NCBI GenBank assembly: GCA_947471745.1
Contig: CANJKZ010000509.1
Span: 146,501-210,500 of the forward strand
DNA from: Closterium sp. Naga37s-1
Lineage: Eukaryota > Streptophyta > Zygnematophyceae > Desmidiales > Closteriaceae
DNA: 64,000 nt
Reading direction: 5' to 3'
Shown here: positions 48,507 through 60,789 of the stretch, one piece after another
How positions within the stretch are numbered: the first letter of the stretch is position 1
Layout of the letters: the number at the start of each line of letters is the position of its first letter
Translations under genes and position numbers: made by a program
The notes under the pieces: model-generated
What the model was told of the DNA's origin: nothing
The model's input: the letters and a program-made list of their open reading frames with translations, nothing else
The model's database searches: none

Positions 48507-51500
48507 GTGATTGTGCCGGTTCACGCAATCGACCACACCCGGCCGAATAAGGAGGGTACTACGGTAGACAGCCCTATACTGCTTAGTGGGAAAATCGGGA
48601 CGGACTTAGTTAAAATCTTCGTAGACGGGGGAGCCAGCCACAGCCTCATCAACACTGCTACAGCACGAAAACTGCGACTGCCACTGGACAGATGTTTACC
48701 TGAGATCGACGCACGACTAGTAGACGGCACGCCGCTGGCAATACGGGAACGCGTAGACCGGGTTCGGATTCGATGCGGGGGTAACTTCACATTTAGCCAA
48801 GAAATGCTCGCAACGACCCTCGACGGAACCGATATTTTACTCGGGCGTGATTGGTTGCGACGACACAATCCGCGAATCGACTGGACGACGGGTGACTGCA
48901 CCGTGCGAGTGAACGGTAACCACATCGCCCTACCTCGCTGGGGCTCGCCTGAGTCTTCGTCGGTGCGTGTCAACGCGATCACGATGAAACGCGCCGTAGC
49001 GGCGGGAGCTGACGTGTACGCGGTCGACATTCGGGAAGCCGAGGCAGCGGACAAGGGAGGGGATTTGCAGAAACTGCTGACCGACGTACCGAGTGACCTG
49101 GCAGTACTGTTGAAGCAGTACAGCGACATTTTCCCCGACGACTTACCGACGGGACTGCCACCTCAGCGACCGCACGATCACAGAATAGAATTGGAACCGG
49201 GGGCACAGCCAACAGTACAGCGACAGTTCCGACTGACCCAGCCCGAACTGGACGAACTGAGGAAGCAGCTCGATTACCTGCTCGAGAAGGAGTTCATTCG
49301 CCCTAGTTCGTCGCCTTTCGCAGCACCGATACTGTTTACACCGAAAAAAGACGGGGGATTTCGCATGTGCATCGATTACAGAGCACTGAACAGGGTTACC
49401 ATCAAATCCCGTTACCCCATCCCACGAGCCGACGAACTGATCGACCAACTGCGCACAGCCCGGGTTTTCTCGAAAATCGACCTCCGGGGGGGTTACCATC
49501 AGATTCGTGTCAATCCGCCCGACTGCCCTAAAACCGCATTCCGAACACGCTACGGATCCTTCGAATACACCGTCATGCCCTTCGGACTGACCAACGCCCC
49601 CGCCACTTTCCAAATGACCATGAACGAAACTTTCCGCCCACTCTTAGATAAGTGCGTCATAGTATACCTGGACGACATACTGATTTACAGCCCTGACAGA
49701 GCACAGCACTTACAGGACATCGAAGCAGTTTTTAAAATACTGAGTGAGAACCGCCTACTGACAAAAGCGCCTAAGTGTGAATTTTTACAGGACCGTCTGG
49801 AGTTTTTGGGACACGTTATTTCAGCCGTAGGAGTGGAAATAGACCCGAAGAAAATTGCGACGATTCAGGCTTGGCACGCGCCGACCAACTTGACAGAGTT
49901 GCAGAGTTTTCTGGGGTTCGTCAACTACGTGCGCCGGTTCGTCCCCGACATGGCGAAGCTGACTGCCCCGTTGACTGACCTGCTGAGGAAGGGGGTTGAG
50001 TACACGTGGGGGGAGAAAGAGCAAGCTGCCTTCTCGGCCCTCAAAAACATTTTGTGCTCACCGCCCGTGCTTCACATCGCAGATCCACACCGTCCGTTCG
50101 AGCTCGTCACTGACGCAAGTGACATCGCTGTGGGAGCAGTACTGTTGCAGGATTTCGGGAACGGCCTCCAGCCAATCGCGTACGAGTCCCGCAAACTGCA
50201 CCCTCCCGAACGCAACTACCCGATACACGACCGCGAAATGTTGGCGATCGTGCACGCGTTCAAGGTTTGGCGGTGTTACCTGACTGGCGCCGACGTGACA
50301 GTACGGACAGACCACCGATCACTTCAGTACTTACGCGCCCAACCAAATCTCAATCCGCGACAAATTCGCTGGCTGGACTACCTCGAGTCCAACTTCCACT
50401 ACACGGTTACGTACAAGAAAGGCGCATCCAACATCGCCGACGCACTCACCCGCCCTACCGCCCAACTCCACGCCATCCTACTCGCCCAGACCAACCCGCT
50501 GTTAACAGGCCTATTCACCCATGGATACCGCACCGACCCATTTTTCACGACTGGAAACTCACAACAACTGGCAGAAGCTAAAGGAGTTTATTATGTAAAA
50601 ACAGGCACCAACCGCATCTGGGTACCTGCGTACTCACTACTGAGGGAGCTGCTACTGCAGGAGGCACACGACGGAATTACCTCGGGACACTTTGGGGTAG
50701 AAAAAACGCGACAGCAACTGCAGCGGTATTATTACTGCCGGAGCTGTTGACCGACGTACAGCAGCACGTGGGCTCGTGCCCCACGTGTCAGGTGATGAAG
50801 AGCTCGAGGAAGCGGAAGGCGGGTCAATTGCAGCCGATACCACCGCCCGAGCGCGCCTGGTAGCAGGTTACCATGGACTTCGTCACAGGGTTACCTTCGA
50901 ACCCTGGGGGTAACGACGCGGTGATGGTCGTCGTTGACAGGCTGACGAAGATGGCACACTTCGCTGCGTGCAAAAGGTCGATCTCAGCCGAGGAGACCGC
51001 TCGTCTGTTCATCGCAGCCGTTGTTCGCCTGCACGGGATACAAGCAGCGATTATCAGCGACAGGGACACGAAGTTTACCAGCAACTTCTGGAAAAACCTC
51101 TGGGAGCAGTTCGGGACCAGGCTACAGTTCAGTTCGTCGTACCACCCCGAGACCGACGGCCAAACGGAGCGGACGAATCAGACGATGGAGCAGTTGATTC
51201 GTGCCACGTGCGACGACCCCACGACTTGGGAACAGCAGCTGCCGCTGATCGAGTTCGCGTACAACAACGCCATGTCAGCGACGACGCAGCAGTCCCCCTT
51301 CTACCTGAACTACGGGCAAAATCCTACAGTGCCCATGACGCCGAGTCCGGACAATCCGACACCACGTGCACAACAATTCGCCGAAATTCTGCAAGCTGCC
51401 CGCACCAGAGCTGCAGAAGCAATTAAAAAAGCAATGTCATCGCTAAGCGCAACGCTGACCGCCACCGCCGACCCGTCACCTACCAGTCAGGGGATTACGT

Positions 51501-51933
51501 ACTGCTCGACACGCAAAACCTGCGACTGCCCGACGTACCAAAACTGCGACCGCGCTACTGTGGCCCATTCCAAATCAGCCACATGATCACGCCAGTAACC
51601 GCGCACCTACTGTTATCGACCGACTGGTACATCAGCCCTTCGTTCCACGTCAGCTTGCTTCGCCCATACATCCCAACCACAAGCCAATTGCCTCGCCACC
51701 GCCCGCCATCCATGACTCGCCCTACATCGGAGCCGATCATCGAGCCCGAAAAAATCCTGAGCCATCGGATTCGACACCCCACGGGAATCAGGAGGATTGA
51801 ATTCCTCGTTCGCTGGAAGGACCGCACGCCAACTGAGGATAGCTGGGTGCCCCTGGCCAACATTGAAAACCACCCTGCCCTGCAAGTGTACCTGAGGAGC
51901 CGGGGATTCCGCGACATACACGCACTCGCTTAG
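48507..51933 (+). pseudogene. Ty3-2 pol (PR-RT-RH-IN-chromodomain), frame broken
   Basis: The first frame (48507-50750) holds protease [21 protein letters not shown] and YLDDILIYS, RNase H TDASDIAVGAVLLQ, and the start of the integrase zinc motif. A one-base loss near 50745 shifts the frame. Integrase continues with CPTCQ, a stop at 50861, DFVTGLP, ISDRDTKFTSNFW and PETDGQTERTNQ. A second shift near 51430 precedes the chromodomain (EPEKILSHRIRH, EFLVRWKDR, SWVPLANI) ending at 51933. The chromodomain places it among chromoviruses, which target chromatin marks. Confidence 0.92.
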
Positions 51934-51963
51934 CGGAGGGGGCTTCTTGAGGGGGGGGGGAAG

Positions 51964-52291
51964 TGTAAGGAATTTTCTCGGCATTCCTTACGGAGCCCGA
52001 CTACATCGCGTACAGCAACAGCCGTTGTTCGCCCGTTACTGCTAACGGAACTTCGCCGACTTCGCGCGCACTGTTTCACCAAACCTCGCACTGCTGGCCA
52101 GGCCGTGTCGGCCTACGCTTCGGGACTAGCCCGAGCCTCGCTGCCAGCATAGCACTAGCTAGCTCGCACGCACCGCGTTACCGTTTGCATGCTTCGCATA
52201 TAAATGTTCGCTCATGCCTTCGCTCACATCTTTGTACTCGTTTGACACCTTAGTGCAATTCTCGCTACTTCGATTCATTGCACCCGTAACA
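51964..52291 (+). repeat. 3' LTR of Ty3-2
   Basis: 328 bp, same ends as the 5' LTR; preceded by the polypurine tract GAGGGGGGGGGGAAG. Confidence 0.93.
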
Positions 52292-52296
52292 CATCC

Positions 52297-53416
52297 ACAA
52301 ACACTAGAGGTTGTTTTTTTTTGCTGTAGCGTTTTGTTTTGAAGTTATTACCTCGCTGAACAACATATTTGTTTCTGATTCGGCAGCAAATGCTCGCTGG
52401 AACGTTGTCAGGCTGGGCGGTTGTACTCTGAGCAGGAGCAAGTACGCGTCGCTCCCGCGATCCGCTATCGCGACCCGATCCCCCTCTGCATTCGTCCGCC
52501 ACCACCTCCAGCCGCACCGCACATGGCGCAAAACATTTTGTCGGTCATGAGGGTCGTCCTGCCAGTTCTGCTGCAAATCCCGATGTACGTACGGATCAAT
52601 CCTTGCTCCTCTCCATCTCCTCCCTCAACCGTCGGATTGGAAAAGCATTGTTTTCTGAAAGCGCTGCTGCTTGGCGAACACGACAACTTCCTGGCTCTCC
52701 CCTCCCCTCCCCTCCCTTCCACCCTACGCATTTGCGTCCCCCCCCATCAACGAAGCTCCTCCATTGATTGTCTCCTGTTGCATGGCCGACGGATGTGTGT
52801 CTGTCAATATTCCCTGTCCCGTACATCTCGCTGAAGTCAGGTATTCAGCCTGGTGTTTTTCTCCACTAGCCGACCACTGAGCGACCCTCGCAAACGCGAG
52901 CTGAGGTCTCGTGCTCGGTTTTCCCACCTCCGTGAAATTCCATTTCCTTCGCTCTCTTTATTTTTTGTTGCTGTCAAGTGGAGAGTTCCTTCTCCTGAGT
53001 GTCGGCCTGTGCTTGTAGTCGGCTAGCTGTTATTCTCGATACTTTGAATTCCGCTAGGCCTGACAGCCTTATACTACGACAATCAACGATCGCGCCATTT
53101 GCGTAAAACTACTGCCGAAGTACGCCCATACTTCGTTTCCGTTAACTTTACACAAATCCGGATCACCCGAACCCTACTCCTTCGTTTTGCTCTAGAACAC
53201 TCTCGAATTTGACAATCCGATCGACGCTTAACTTGTCCCCCCCTCCCCCCCGGCACCAGCCAATCCGCTCAGTCCGCAATAACACACCTACCACTTTATA
53301 CACTATGACTCGCTTAGCTCGCATCCAGTACCTTTAAGGCGCTTGAATAACGCTCACAGCGCACTCTCGCGTTCCCAGTCATCAACTTCTGTCCCTCCTC
53401 GCACTCGCGTCGCGGC
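52297..53416. other. intergenic region upstream of the subtilase
   Basis: No gene recognised. A short frame at 52523 (MAQNILSVMRVVLPVLLQIP) is followed by a donor-like GTACGT at 52585, so a small first exon is possible, but I find no convincing partner. Pyrimidine-rich sequence precedes the subtilase ATG, with ACTTTATACACTATG near 53292 as a possible promoter. Confidence 0.4.
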
Positions 53417-56400
53417 ATGGCCATTCAAGGCTCCAAACGTCAAGCCCACAGACGGCTGCTGCCACCGCAATCGAGTATCCGCGCTCTTTGCCTCCTCGTT
53501 TTCGTCTCTCTCCTCGTCTCGGCTCTGTTTCAACGCGCCGCAGCAGAGAACTCATCTCAAGCTGCCTCAGCTCCGGTTGTATCTCCAAAGGCAGACGAGT
53601 CGTTGTTGCTGGAACAGAATGCGACGGCGAAAGAGGCTGGGACGAGCTTAGACTCTGACCAGAAAGGCGGTGGTGCAGGGAATAATGTTACTGACTCTGG
53701 GATTGACGTCGGGACTGACGCCGGTGACGCCGGGAGTGGCGGCGGAAGTGACGGCAAGGCGCAAGTCGACGGGACAAGTGGCGCGGGAGATGGGGCTGGC
53801 GGTGATGGCAGTAATGGCGGTGATGGTGGTAATGCCGGTGACGGTGGTAATGGCGGTGGCAGTAGCGATGGGGCAGGCGACGGAGTCAATTCAGAAACTT
53901 CATTAAACGACACGGGCGGACTGAGCACTGACGGACTGACTTCCCCCGACGACTCCTCGTCGTCGCTGCTTTCCTCGTCCTCCTCGTCCGCACCAACCTC
54001 CCCCCCATCCAATTCCTCTTCCTCTTCCTCCGCCTCCGCTTCCCCATCCGCCTCCGCCTCCGCCTCCGCGTCCCTCGAGCGCAAGTACAGCGACGCCATC
54101 GCCTCGTCGTACATCGTCTACCTCCGCGCGCTGCCAGCCGTTCTCAATTACAACGGCGGAATTGCCGGCTACCCGGCTACTTCGCCCTCCGTCACCCCCT
54201 CCACCCCTTCCTCCTCGTCCTTCTCGCCGTCACCCTCATCCCCTCGAATCGACTCGTCAGTTTTTGACATGACGTCGTTAAAGCCGTCCAGCCTCCTTGT
54301 GTCGCCTAGCAGCGTCACGGGAAACGCTGTCACTGTCGCCGGCGCTAGCATCAGCAGCAGCAGCAGCAGCAAGAGCAAATCGAAACTACGGGGGGGGGCC
54401 GCGATGCGGCGAGTGAGGCAGCGCCTGCGCAGCCGACTGCGCGCCGATGTGCGGCTCGGCAGCGTGAAGGCCTTCGGGGACCTTCTGACAAGGCTGCACC
54501 GTGACGTGGCAGAGTCCGTCAAGCTCCCACTCTCCCGCATTTTCCGGAGCTACACGTACACGATGAACGCGTTCGGAGCGCGGTTGACGCCGAAGCAGGT
54601 CCACAAGCTCCGGCGACACGCGGCGGTCGCGATGGTGCGACCGGATAGGCTGGTGCAGCAGCGGACAGTGCATGTGCCGACGTTTCTGGAGCTGCCTGCG
54701 ACGCTCTGGGGCAGCAATGGCGGGCAGAAGAAGGCGGGCGAGGGGATGATTATCGGCGTGGTGGACTCGGGGATCTGGCCGGAGCACCCTTCGTTCGACG
54801 ACGCGGTACGTGCCGAACTGAACCGTGTGAGTAGCGTGTGAGTACCGAACTGAAACAAGGATGTAGTGTGGTAAGGAGGCGTTTATTCTACAGATTTCGC
54901 AGCCTGCTGCTGTGCTTATTTTCTTCCCGTTCTCCCGTTCCGCCGCTTCCCCGCTCCCCTGTCGCTCCGCAGGGCTACGGGCCGATCCCCGCGCGGTGGT
55001 CGGGGCTGTGCATGAATACGAGCGACTTCAACGGCGCGTGCAACCGCAAGGTGATCGGCGCGCGCACGTACAGTGCGGGGCTCAAGACGGCGGACGTGCC
55101 CATCGACTTCTCCGCGGATTACGCGTCGCCGCGCGACAACAACGGCCATGGCTCCTGGTGCTCCGGGTACGGCGGGTGGTCTCTGGTTATGGCGGGTGGG
55201 CTCGTATGGCTCCTGGTGCTCCTTGCTACCATTGTGTGGCTGGTACTCTGGCTATGGCGGGTGCTCTGGTTACTGCTGGTGTGCTCTGCGTGTTGCTGCC
55301 ACCCTGCCCTGTCGCCGCCCCTGCGTGCGTAGGCGCTGGTGCACATGCCTTGTGAGAGTTCTCATTCGCATTTCCGCGACTCCTCTCCCGCCTCTTTCCT
55401 GCTCTTACCGCCCGTCTTCCCCTCCCCTTCTCGTCTCCCGCTTTCCCCCCTCCCCCCCGCCCTCAACCGTGCAGCGCCGCAGCGGGCAACGCGGGAATCC
55501 AGGTGCGCATCGGCGGAACCTCGTACGGGGCCGCGTCGGGGATCGCGCCGCGCGCGCGCATCGCGATGTACAAGGCGATGTGGAAGCTGGTGGGGTACGA
55601 GGGCGCCTCGGGCGCCATGAGTGACGTGTACGCAGCCGTCGATCAGGCCGTATCGGACGGCGTGGATGTGGTCTCCATCTCCGTGGGCGGCGGGCTCGGG
55701 AGCTACTTTGATGACGTCACGTTCGTGACGGCGGCTAAGGTGCGGCGAGGCGAGGAAAGATCATGGGAAACGTCGCTAAGCGCTTCGATCACCGTACCCG
55801 AACCGCGCACACTACAGTCTCGCGTTTCCCGAGATAGGCCAGTGCACATCCATGCTCAAAATCTACATCGATGGGAGTGTCGAAAGCGCCTCACTATCGT
55901 TTCTCATTTCACTGCCGTCATCCGTACTCCCCCGCGCATCGTCTCTCTCCGCAAACCCTGCAGGCGGGGGTGTTCGCGGCGCTGGCGGCGGGCAACCAGG
56001 GCATGCCGCCGCTGTCGCCGTCCGTGTTCGCGACGATCGACAACTACTCGCCCTTCTACCTCACCGTCGGCGCCAGGTGCGGTACTCCTCCTTCCCCTTC
56101 TTCTCCCCGTCTTGCTTACCCACATCCTCCCTCTGCTCTGGTCTGCACCGTATCCATTACTTTCCTCCCACCCGCCCTATACCATCCTGAAGTGTCCTTT
56201 TGTTCTGTCTCTCACCGCATTGCCCCCATGTCCCCATCCTCACCGCCTTCCGTCTTCTTCCCTTCCCCACCTCTTCTCCCCTTCTCCCCTTCTCCCCTTC
56301 TCCCCTTCACCCCTTCTCCCCTTCTCCCCTTCTCCCCTTCTCCCCTTCTCCCCTTCTCCCCTTCTCCCCTTCACCCCTTCTCCCCTTCTCCCCTTCTCCC

Positions 56401-58627
56401 CTTCTCCCCTTCTACCCCACCCTTCCCCCCTCTCCCCCTTCTCCCTCTCCCCCTGTTCCTCCGCCTCAGCGGCACGGACCGGCGGTACATGGCAACGCTG
56501 ACGCTGGGGAACGGGGTGCAGCTGCGGGGGCTCAGTTGGGGCGGCACCAACAAGCAGATGACGCTCGTTGACGGCTCTTCCGCCGTCAAGCCCTATGCCA
56601 GCGCCACCAAGGTACGAGCGTGCTACTTCCCTTGTTCAGTGCTGCTCTGTCCAGCCTCACGGCTGTTGTGTGCTGGCTCCCCTGCCCTGCCCTGCCCTGC
56701 CCTGCCCTGCCCTGCCCTGCCCTGCCCTGCCCTGCCCTGCCCTGCCCTGCCCTGCCCTGCCTCCCTGCCCTGCTCCGAGCTCACCTTTGCTACGCGGCAT
56801 AGCTTGTGGGAGGACCCGGAGAAGGCTTTCTTGACCCGTCTTCTCCCCCCCCGCACCTGCAGGCGCGCCTGTGCTACTCCACGTCGCTGACGCCCTCCAA
56901 GGTGGCGGACGTTTGAGTCGACTCGAAAGTCCATCCGTTCCTCCCCGTGTCCTCCCTCTCTGCAACCTGCAGGCGCGCCTGTGCTACTCCACGTCGCTGA
57001 CGCCGCCCAAGGTGGCGGGCAAGATCCTGGTGTGCGCGCGGGGGGAGAACACGCTCTCATGCCCCTCCCATTTCATCCTCCCTCCCTCCCCCCAACCCCC
57101 AGGCGCGCCTGTGCTACTCGACTTCGCTCACAGCCTCCAAGGTGGCGGGAAAGATACTGGTGTGCGCGCGGGGCGAGAACACGCTGGGGGACAAGCTGCA
57201 GGCGGCCACAGCCGCGGGCGCAGCAGCGCTGGTGATCGCGAACGTGGCGGGTGGGGTGAACAACACGGTATTCCTGCGCGCGGCTATCCCGGTGATTCAT
57301 CTCAACGCGACGGCGTCGGAGGCGCTGCTGAAATACATATCCATGGGCAGGTAAATGGCTGTGGGGCGATGTGGGTTGTGGGTGTGCGGGTGGGGTGAAC
57401 AACACGGTGTTCCTGTCCGCTGCTATTCCTGCTGCTAGCAACGAGGGTGTTGTATCTTCTCTGCCATCCACTCATTTTCCGGTTTCACATGGCGTGTGAC
57501 CCTCTTGTTGCGACCCATCCTGTCGCTTCCGTCCCCCCTTCAACCATCTCCTCGTTCCAGCCTACACCATCCCTCTCCTGCTCACTCACCACAAGGCTCA
57601 TCCTGATCCCCCCCCCTCCCCTGACTCACTCTCCTCTTCGCAGGGCCACGGCCCGCCTGTCTGCGCCGCATGGAGTGGACGATTTCCTCGCTCCCATCAT
57701 TGCTACTTTCGAGTCGACTCAAAAGTTGTCCCTCCTGCATCCCCGCCCCCCCGTTTTCACAGGGCCACAGCCCGTCTGTCTGCACCATACGGAGTGGACA
57801 ATTTCCTTGCGCCCATCATTGCAGACTTCTCCTCCAGGGGACCCGTCACCAACCCCGCGCTGCCTCCCAGCCCTGGGATCGCCACGAACGACATCTTAAA
57901 GCCCGATGTGGTGGGCCCGGGAGTTAACCTCTGGGGCCCGTGGCGCGCGCAGTTCCCGACTTCAGATCCGAATAACTTTGGGTTGCTGTCTGGGACGTCC
58001 ATGGCTACTCCGCAGATGGCTGGGATCGCCCTGCTGATGCTGCAGAAACACCCTGACTGGACACCTGCTCAGGTGATTTCAGCAATGATGTCGACTGCGA
58101 CGCTGAGGACGAACCAGGGCGGGCCGATACCAGCAGGAGAGACAGGGAGTGTTGCTTCGCCGTGGGACATGGGCGCTGGGCACATCAACCCTAGGAAGGT
58201 GCTGGATCCGGGGTTGACTTATAATGCAGGGATCAGGGATTTTGCGAATTTTCTGGCCGGGCAGGATGCGGGGAAAGCAGCAGGGCTGTTTTCCAGTCTT
58301 GGGAATCTGAGCCCGATTCCAGCGTACAACCTTAACAGGGCTTCGATTTCAGTGTCGCGGTTGAAGAAAACGGTTACGGTGGTAAGGACAGTGACAAATG
58401 TGGGGAATTCCATGTCGACATATCGAGCAACGGTGGTGCCGCCTAGTACTGCCTCGGTGTCAGTACGGCCTAGTGAGTTCAGTATACCACAGGGCGGGTC
58501 GGTGACCTATAAGGTGACGATCACACCTAAAAAGGTAACCAACAGTTTCTCGTTTGGGAGCATAACGTGGAAGGACAAGCAGGGGCATGCTGTGCGGTCG
58601 GTGATTGCTGTTCAAACCATCTCGTGA
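53417..58627 (+). CDS. plant-type subtilisin-like serine protease, seven exons
   Basis: Exons 53417-54805, 54973-55166, 55475-55739, 55964-56076, 56470-56611, 57103-57350, 57763-58627; 1071 aa, in frame, GT-AG. The N-terminus has a hydrophobic signal stretch (IRALCLLVFVSLLVSALF). A Gly/Ser/Asp-rich insert (about 60-215) is unusual. The I9 propeptide follows in two parts (SYIVYLRALP; then IFRSYTYTMNAFGARLT). Catalytic Asp about 450 (VVDSGIWPEHPSF), His about 522 (NNGHGS), oxyanion Asn about 627 (AAGNQG), Ser about 863 (GTSMATPQMAG): all present. A PA domain (KVAGKILVCARGENT) sits between Asn and Ser, and a Fn3-like C-terminus (VVRTVTNVGNSMSTYRATV) follows. These are secreted proteases acting in apoplast or cell wall. 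At 1071 aa it exceeds the usual 750-800 because of the N-terminal insert. Introns carry truncated copies of exons 6 and 7. Confidence 0.88.
56270..56410 (+). repeat. (CTTCTCCCC)n array in subtilase intron 4
   Basis: About fifteen 9-nt units, some with CTTCACCCC, ending near the exon-5 acceptor. Confidence 0.85.
56680..56760 (+). repeat. (CCTGC)16 array in subtilase intron 5
   Basis: Pure pentanucleotide tandem repeat between exons 5 and 6. Confidence 0.9.
56863..56906 (+). pseudogene. truncated copy 1 of subtilase exon 6
   Basis: Acceptor CTGCAG plus the first 44 nt of exon 6 (ARLCYSTSLTPSKVA), stopping at the palindrome at 56907. Confidence 0.85.
56907..56932. repeat. palindromic junction element, site 14
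   Basis: GGACGTTTGAGTCGACTCGA followed by AAGTCC: core GAGTCGACTC perfect, outer GGAC/GTCC complementary, two mismatches in the arms. Divides copies 1 and 2 of exon 6. Confidence 0.8.
56973..57060 (+). pseudogene. truncated copy 2 of subtilase exon 6
   Basis: Longer copy with acceptor, reaching GRGENTL-like CGCGGGGGGAGAACACGCT, then losing homology without a palindrome. The complete exon 6 starts at 57103 and alone reaches a donor. Confidence 0.85.
57381..57440 (+). pseudogene. copy of an internal part of subtilase exon 6
   Basis: GGGTGGGGTGAACAACACGG and following bases repeat 57247-57290 inside intron 6. Confidence 0.75.
57644..57704 (+). pseudogene. truncated copy of subtilase exon 7
   Basis: Acceptor plus 61 nt of exon 7 (ATARLSAPHGVDDFLAPIIA) with a few changes, ending at the palindrome. 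Intact exon 7 begins at 57763. Confidence 0.88.
57705..57726. repeat. palindromic junction element, site 15
   Basis: ACTTTCGAGTCGACTCAAAA followed by GT; one mismatch. Separates the truncated and complete exon-7 copies. Confidence 0.85.
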
Positions 58628-58698
58628 GCAGCTTCCCGTTGGTTGCTATTATCTAATAAGCAGCAGCACATTTCACAAGGAGGTGGTGGTGCTAATTG

Positions 58699-58831
58699 TG
58701 TTAGAATCTAGCAGCAGGAATGAGTGCATTGATAGAGATGTGGGTACATATGCTAACCCTAATTTGGGTTGTACCCCTTATGGGCTACCCCACTACAGCC
58801 TACACAGCACAAGCATTATCATAGTTTGACA
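58699..58831 (-). repeat. 3' LTR of Copia-C (minus)
   Basis: About 133 bp. On minus it begins TGTCAAACTATGATAATGC and shares GTAGTGGGGTAGCCCATAAG-like blocks with Copia-A. The outer end is set at TGTTAGAATC by the TG..CA rule. Confidence 0.7.
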
Positions 58832-60552
58832 CACCCCCATAGGCAAAGTGGGGGAGAGCAAGGGGTCACAAGACCAGTCAAGAGAAGCAAAGCAAGCTCA
58901 GGGTGGATCACAACGTCACCACACACATTGAGCACAAGCAAAGGGCCACAAGGCCAGTTCACATGCAGAGGTATATATGCAACAACAGCATCACAGTGAT
59001 CTCTACCTAGCAAAGCAAGCAAGCAGGTATATATATACATCACAGTACAAACAAGGTCTACAGCAAGTGAGGAAACGTAGGCACCAAGCCTAACAAAGTA
59101 TAGAAACGCTGATGATCACCAGACGGAAGTGCCTTGGTGAATATATCAGCAGAGCGGTGTGCTTCATTCTGTGCTCCAGTCTGTGCTCCTGACACAAGGC
59201 AATGGCGGCCTTGTTGTCTACGTACAGCACTGGAGGAGAACGAGGCCGCTCTCCCAGGTCGGTCAGCAGGTAGGTGAGCCAGCGTAGCTCCTGTGCAGCC
59301 ATGGCTGTGGCGTAGATCTCAGCCTCACAACTGGAGCCGAGAACAGAAGACGAGCGTGTAGACCGCCAAGAAACAGAGCCAGAGCCAAGGCTGAAGGTGT
59401 AACCCTGTGACGACCGCTGTCTAGCCAGGTCGTCAACCCAAGAAGCGTCCGAGTGCCCAGCAAGGACAACTGGGCTCCGCCCTCCAAGCACGAGCCCCAT
59501 GCCCGATGTACTGCACAAGTAGCGCAGTACCCTCTTAGCAGCAGCCATGTGCTCCGGTCGGTGCCTACTAGGAGCCACGTAGCGAGCGAGAAGGCCAAGA
59601 GGGTACGCAAGGTCAGGACGAGTGCAGGTCATCAGGTACATGAGGCAGCCAACTAGCTCTGGGTAAGGACCACTCGGCTCTACGGACTCGTCCGAAGGTG
59701 GAGCTGAGAGCGAGTGACCTGTAGCCAGAGGAGTGTGCTGTGGCGAGGACCAGGTGAAGCCGAAGCGCTGAAGGACCTGCTGCACCATGTGTGACTGAGT
59801 CAGTGTGATGGTGCGGCGTGCTCTGTCCCGGGTGATCTGCAAGCCAAGGTAGCTGCGCAGCTCACCCAGGTCTGTGCACGTGTGTCTCTTCTGCAGCTCC
59901 GACTTCACCAAGGCGAGAGCCTCAGTGTCGGTGGCAAAGACCAAGTCGTCGACGTACACGAGGATGTAGAACGGCGGCAGCGAAGTGTCGGTGCGCAGAA
60001 ACAGCGACGGGTCAGCAGTAGAAGGCGCGAACCCAAGAGCCGCAAGTGTCGTCCTCAGTGTGTCGTGCCACTCACGTGGCGCCTGGCGGAGACCGTAGAC
60101 CGGCCGCCGGAGGCTCCACTGGGTACCAGGAGGGAACGACCCAGTGAAGCCAGGAGGGCGGCGCAGCCAGATCTCCTCGTGCAGGCTGCCCTGTAAGAAA
60201 GCTGTGTTGAAGTCAAGAGAGTGAAGCTCGTAGTCACGTTGAGCGGCAACGTGCAGCAGCACCCGAAGAGTGGTCATCTTCGGGGTGGGGGAGAAAGTCT
60301 GGAAGTAATCAACTCCCTCCCGCTGACTGAAGCCTCGAGCAACGTAACGAGCCTTGAAGACAGGCGGAGAACCCGGCGGCCGCTTCACCCTGAAAATCCA
60401 CATGCCGTCGACGATGTTCGCCCCAGGAGGGGGAACCTCGTCGACGTGCGTGCCTGTGGACTTCCAAGATGCCATCTCTGCGTCCATGGCTGTCTGCCAC
60501 TGAGAGGAGTACTCACCCGCGATCGCCTCAGTGTAAGAGCGCGGGGTCGGGA
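58699..60552 (-). mobile_element. decayed Ty1/copia element (Copia-C), minus strand, interrupted
   Basis: The 3' LTR (58699-58831 read on minus) and the RT-RNase H end of a copia polyprotein, starting about 70 bp past the subtilase stop. The upstream part is cut at 60553 by Copia-D and presumably continues beyond the window. No TSD can be tested here. Confidence 0.85.
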
Positions 60553-60557
60553 TGTCA
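59090..60557 (-). pseudogene. Copia-C RT-RNase H fragment
   Basis: Reads from DIPTPRSYTEAI through RT (YVDDLVFATD) to RNase H (SDASWVDD, EAEIYA, VDNKAAIAL), very close to Copia-A. After KHTAL about 24 codons, including most of the last RNase H part, are deleted and the frame shifts; the expected end ADIFTKAL is present in another frame. The first few residues are read from the inserted Copia-D LTR. Confidence 0.88.
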
Positions 60558-60681
60558 GAGTTATATGACATAGCTACTGTAGGCTATAGTGGGGTAGCAC
60601 ATATGGGGTACAGTTGCCTAGGGTTTGCCTTTTGTACCCAACTTTCACTTAGTCATTTCATTCCTGTGTTCTTGATTCACA
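60553..60681 (+). repeat. 5' LTR of Copia-D
   Basis: 129 bp, TGTCAGAGTTATATGAC to CTTGATTCACA; shares GTAGGCTATAGTGGGGTAGC with Copia-A. Confidence 0.85.
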
Positions 60682-60789
60682 TGGTATAGAGCGGGTTCCT
60701 ACATGGGACCGTTCCTTCCTAAGGGCCCACCATAAGAATTTTTTTTTTAGCTGCCCGCGCACATTGCGCCCTGCCCTAAAATTTTTTTT

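Larger units (their letters stand above)
46779..52291 (+). mobile_element. Ty3 chromovirus (Ty3-2), nearly full length, disabled
   Basis: LTRs 46779-47101 and 51964-52291 and TSD CATCC (46774-46778, 52292-52296). PBS TTGGTATCAGAGCC follows the 5' LTR after one base. Gag and pol keep family order but carry an in-frame stop in gag, a frameshift at about 50745, a stop at 50861 and a frameshift near 51430. The LTRs differ by about five substitutions and one short indel, so insertion is fairly recent. It lies between the DUF7733-like gene and the subtilase. Sister of the element at 9203. Confidence 0.95.
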
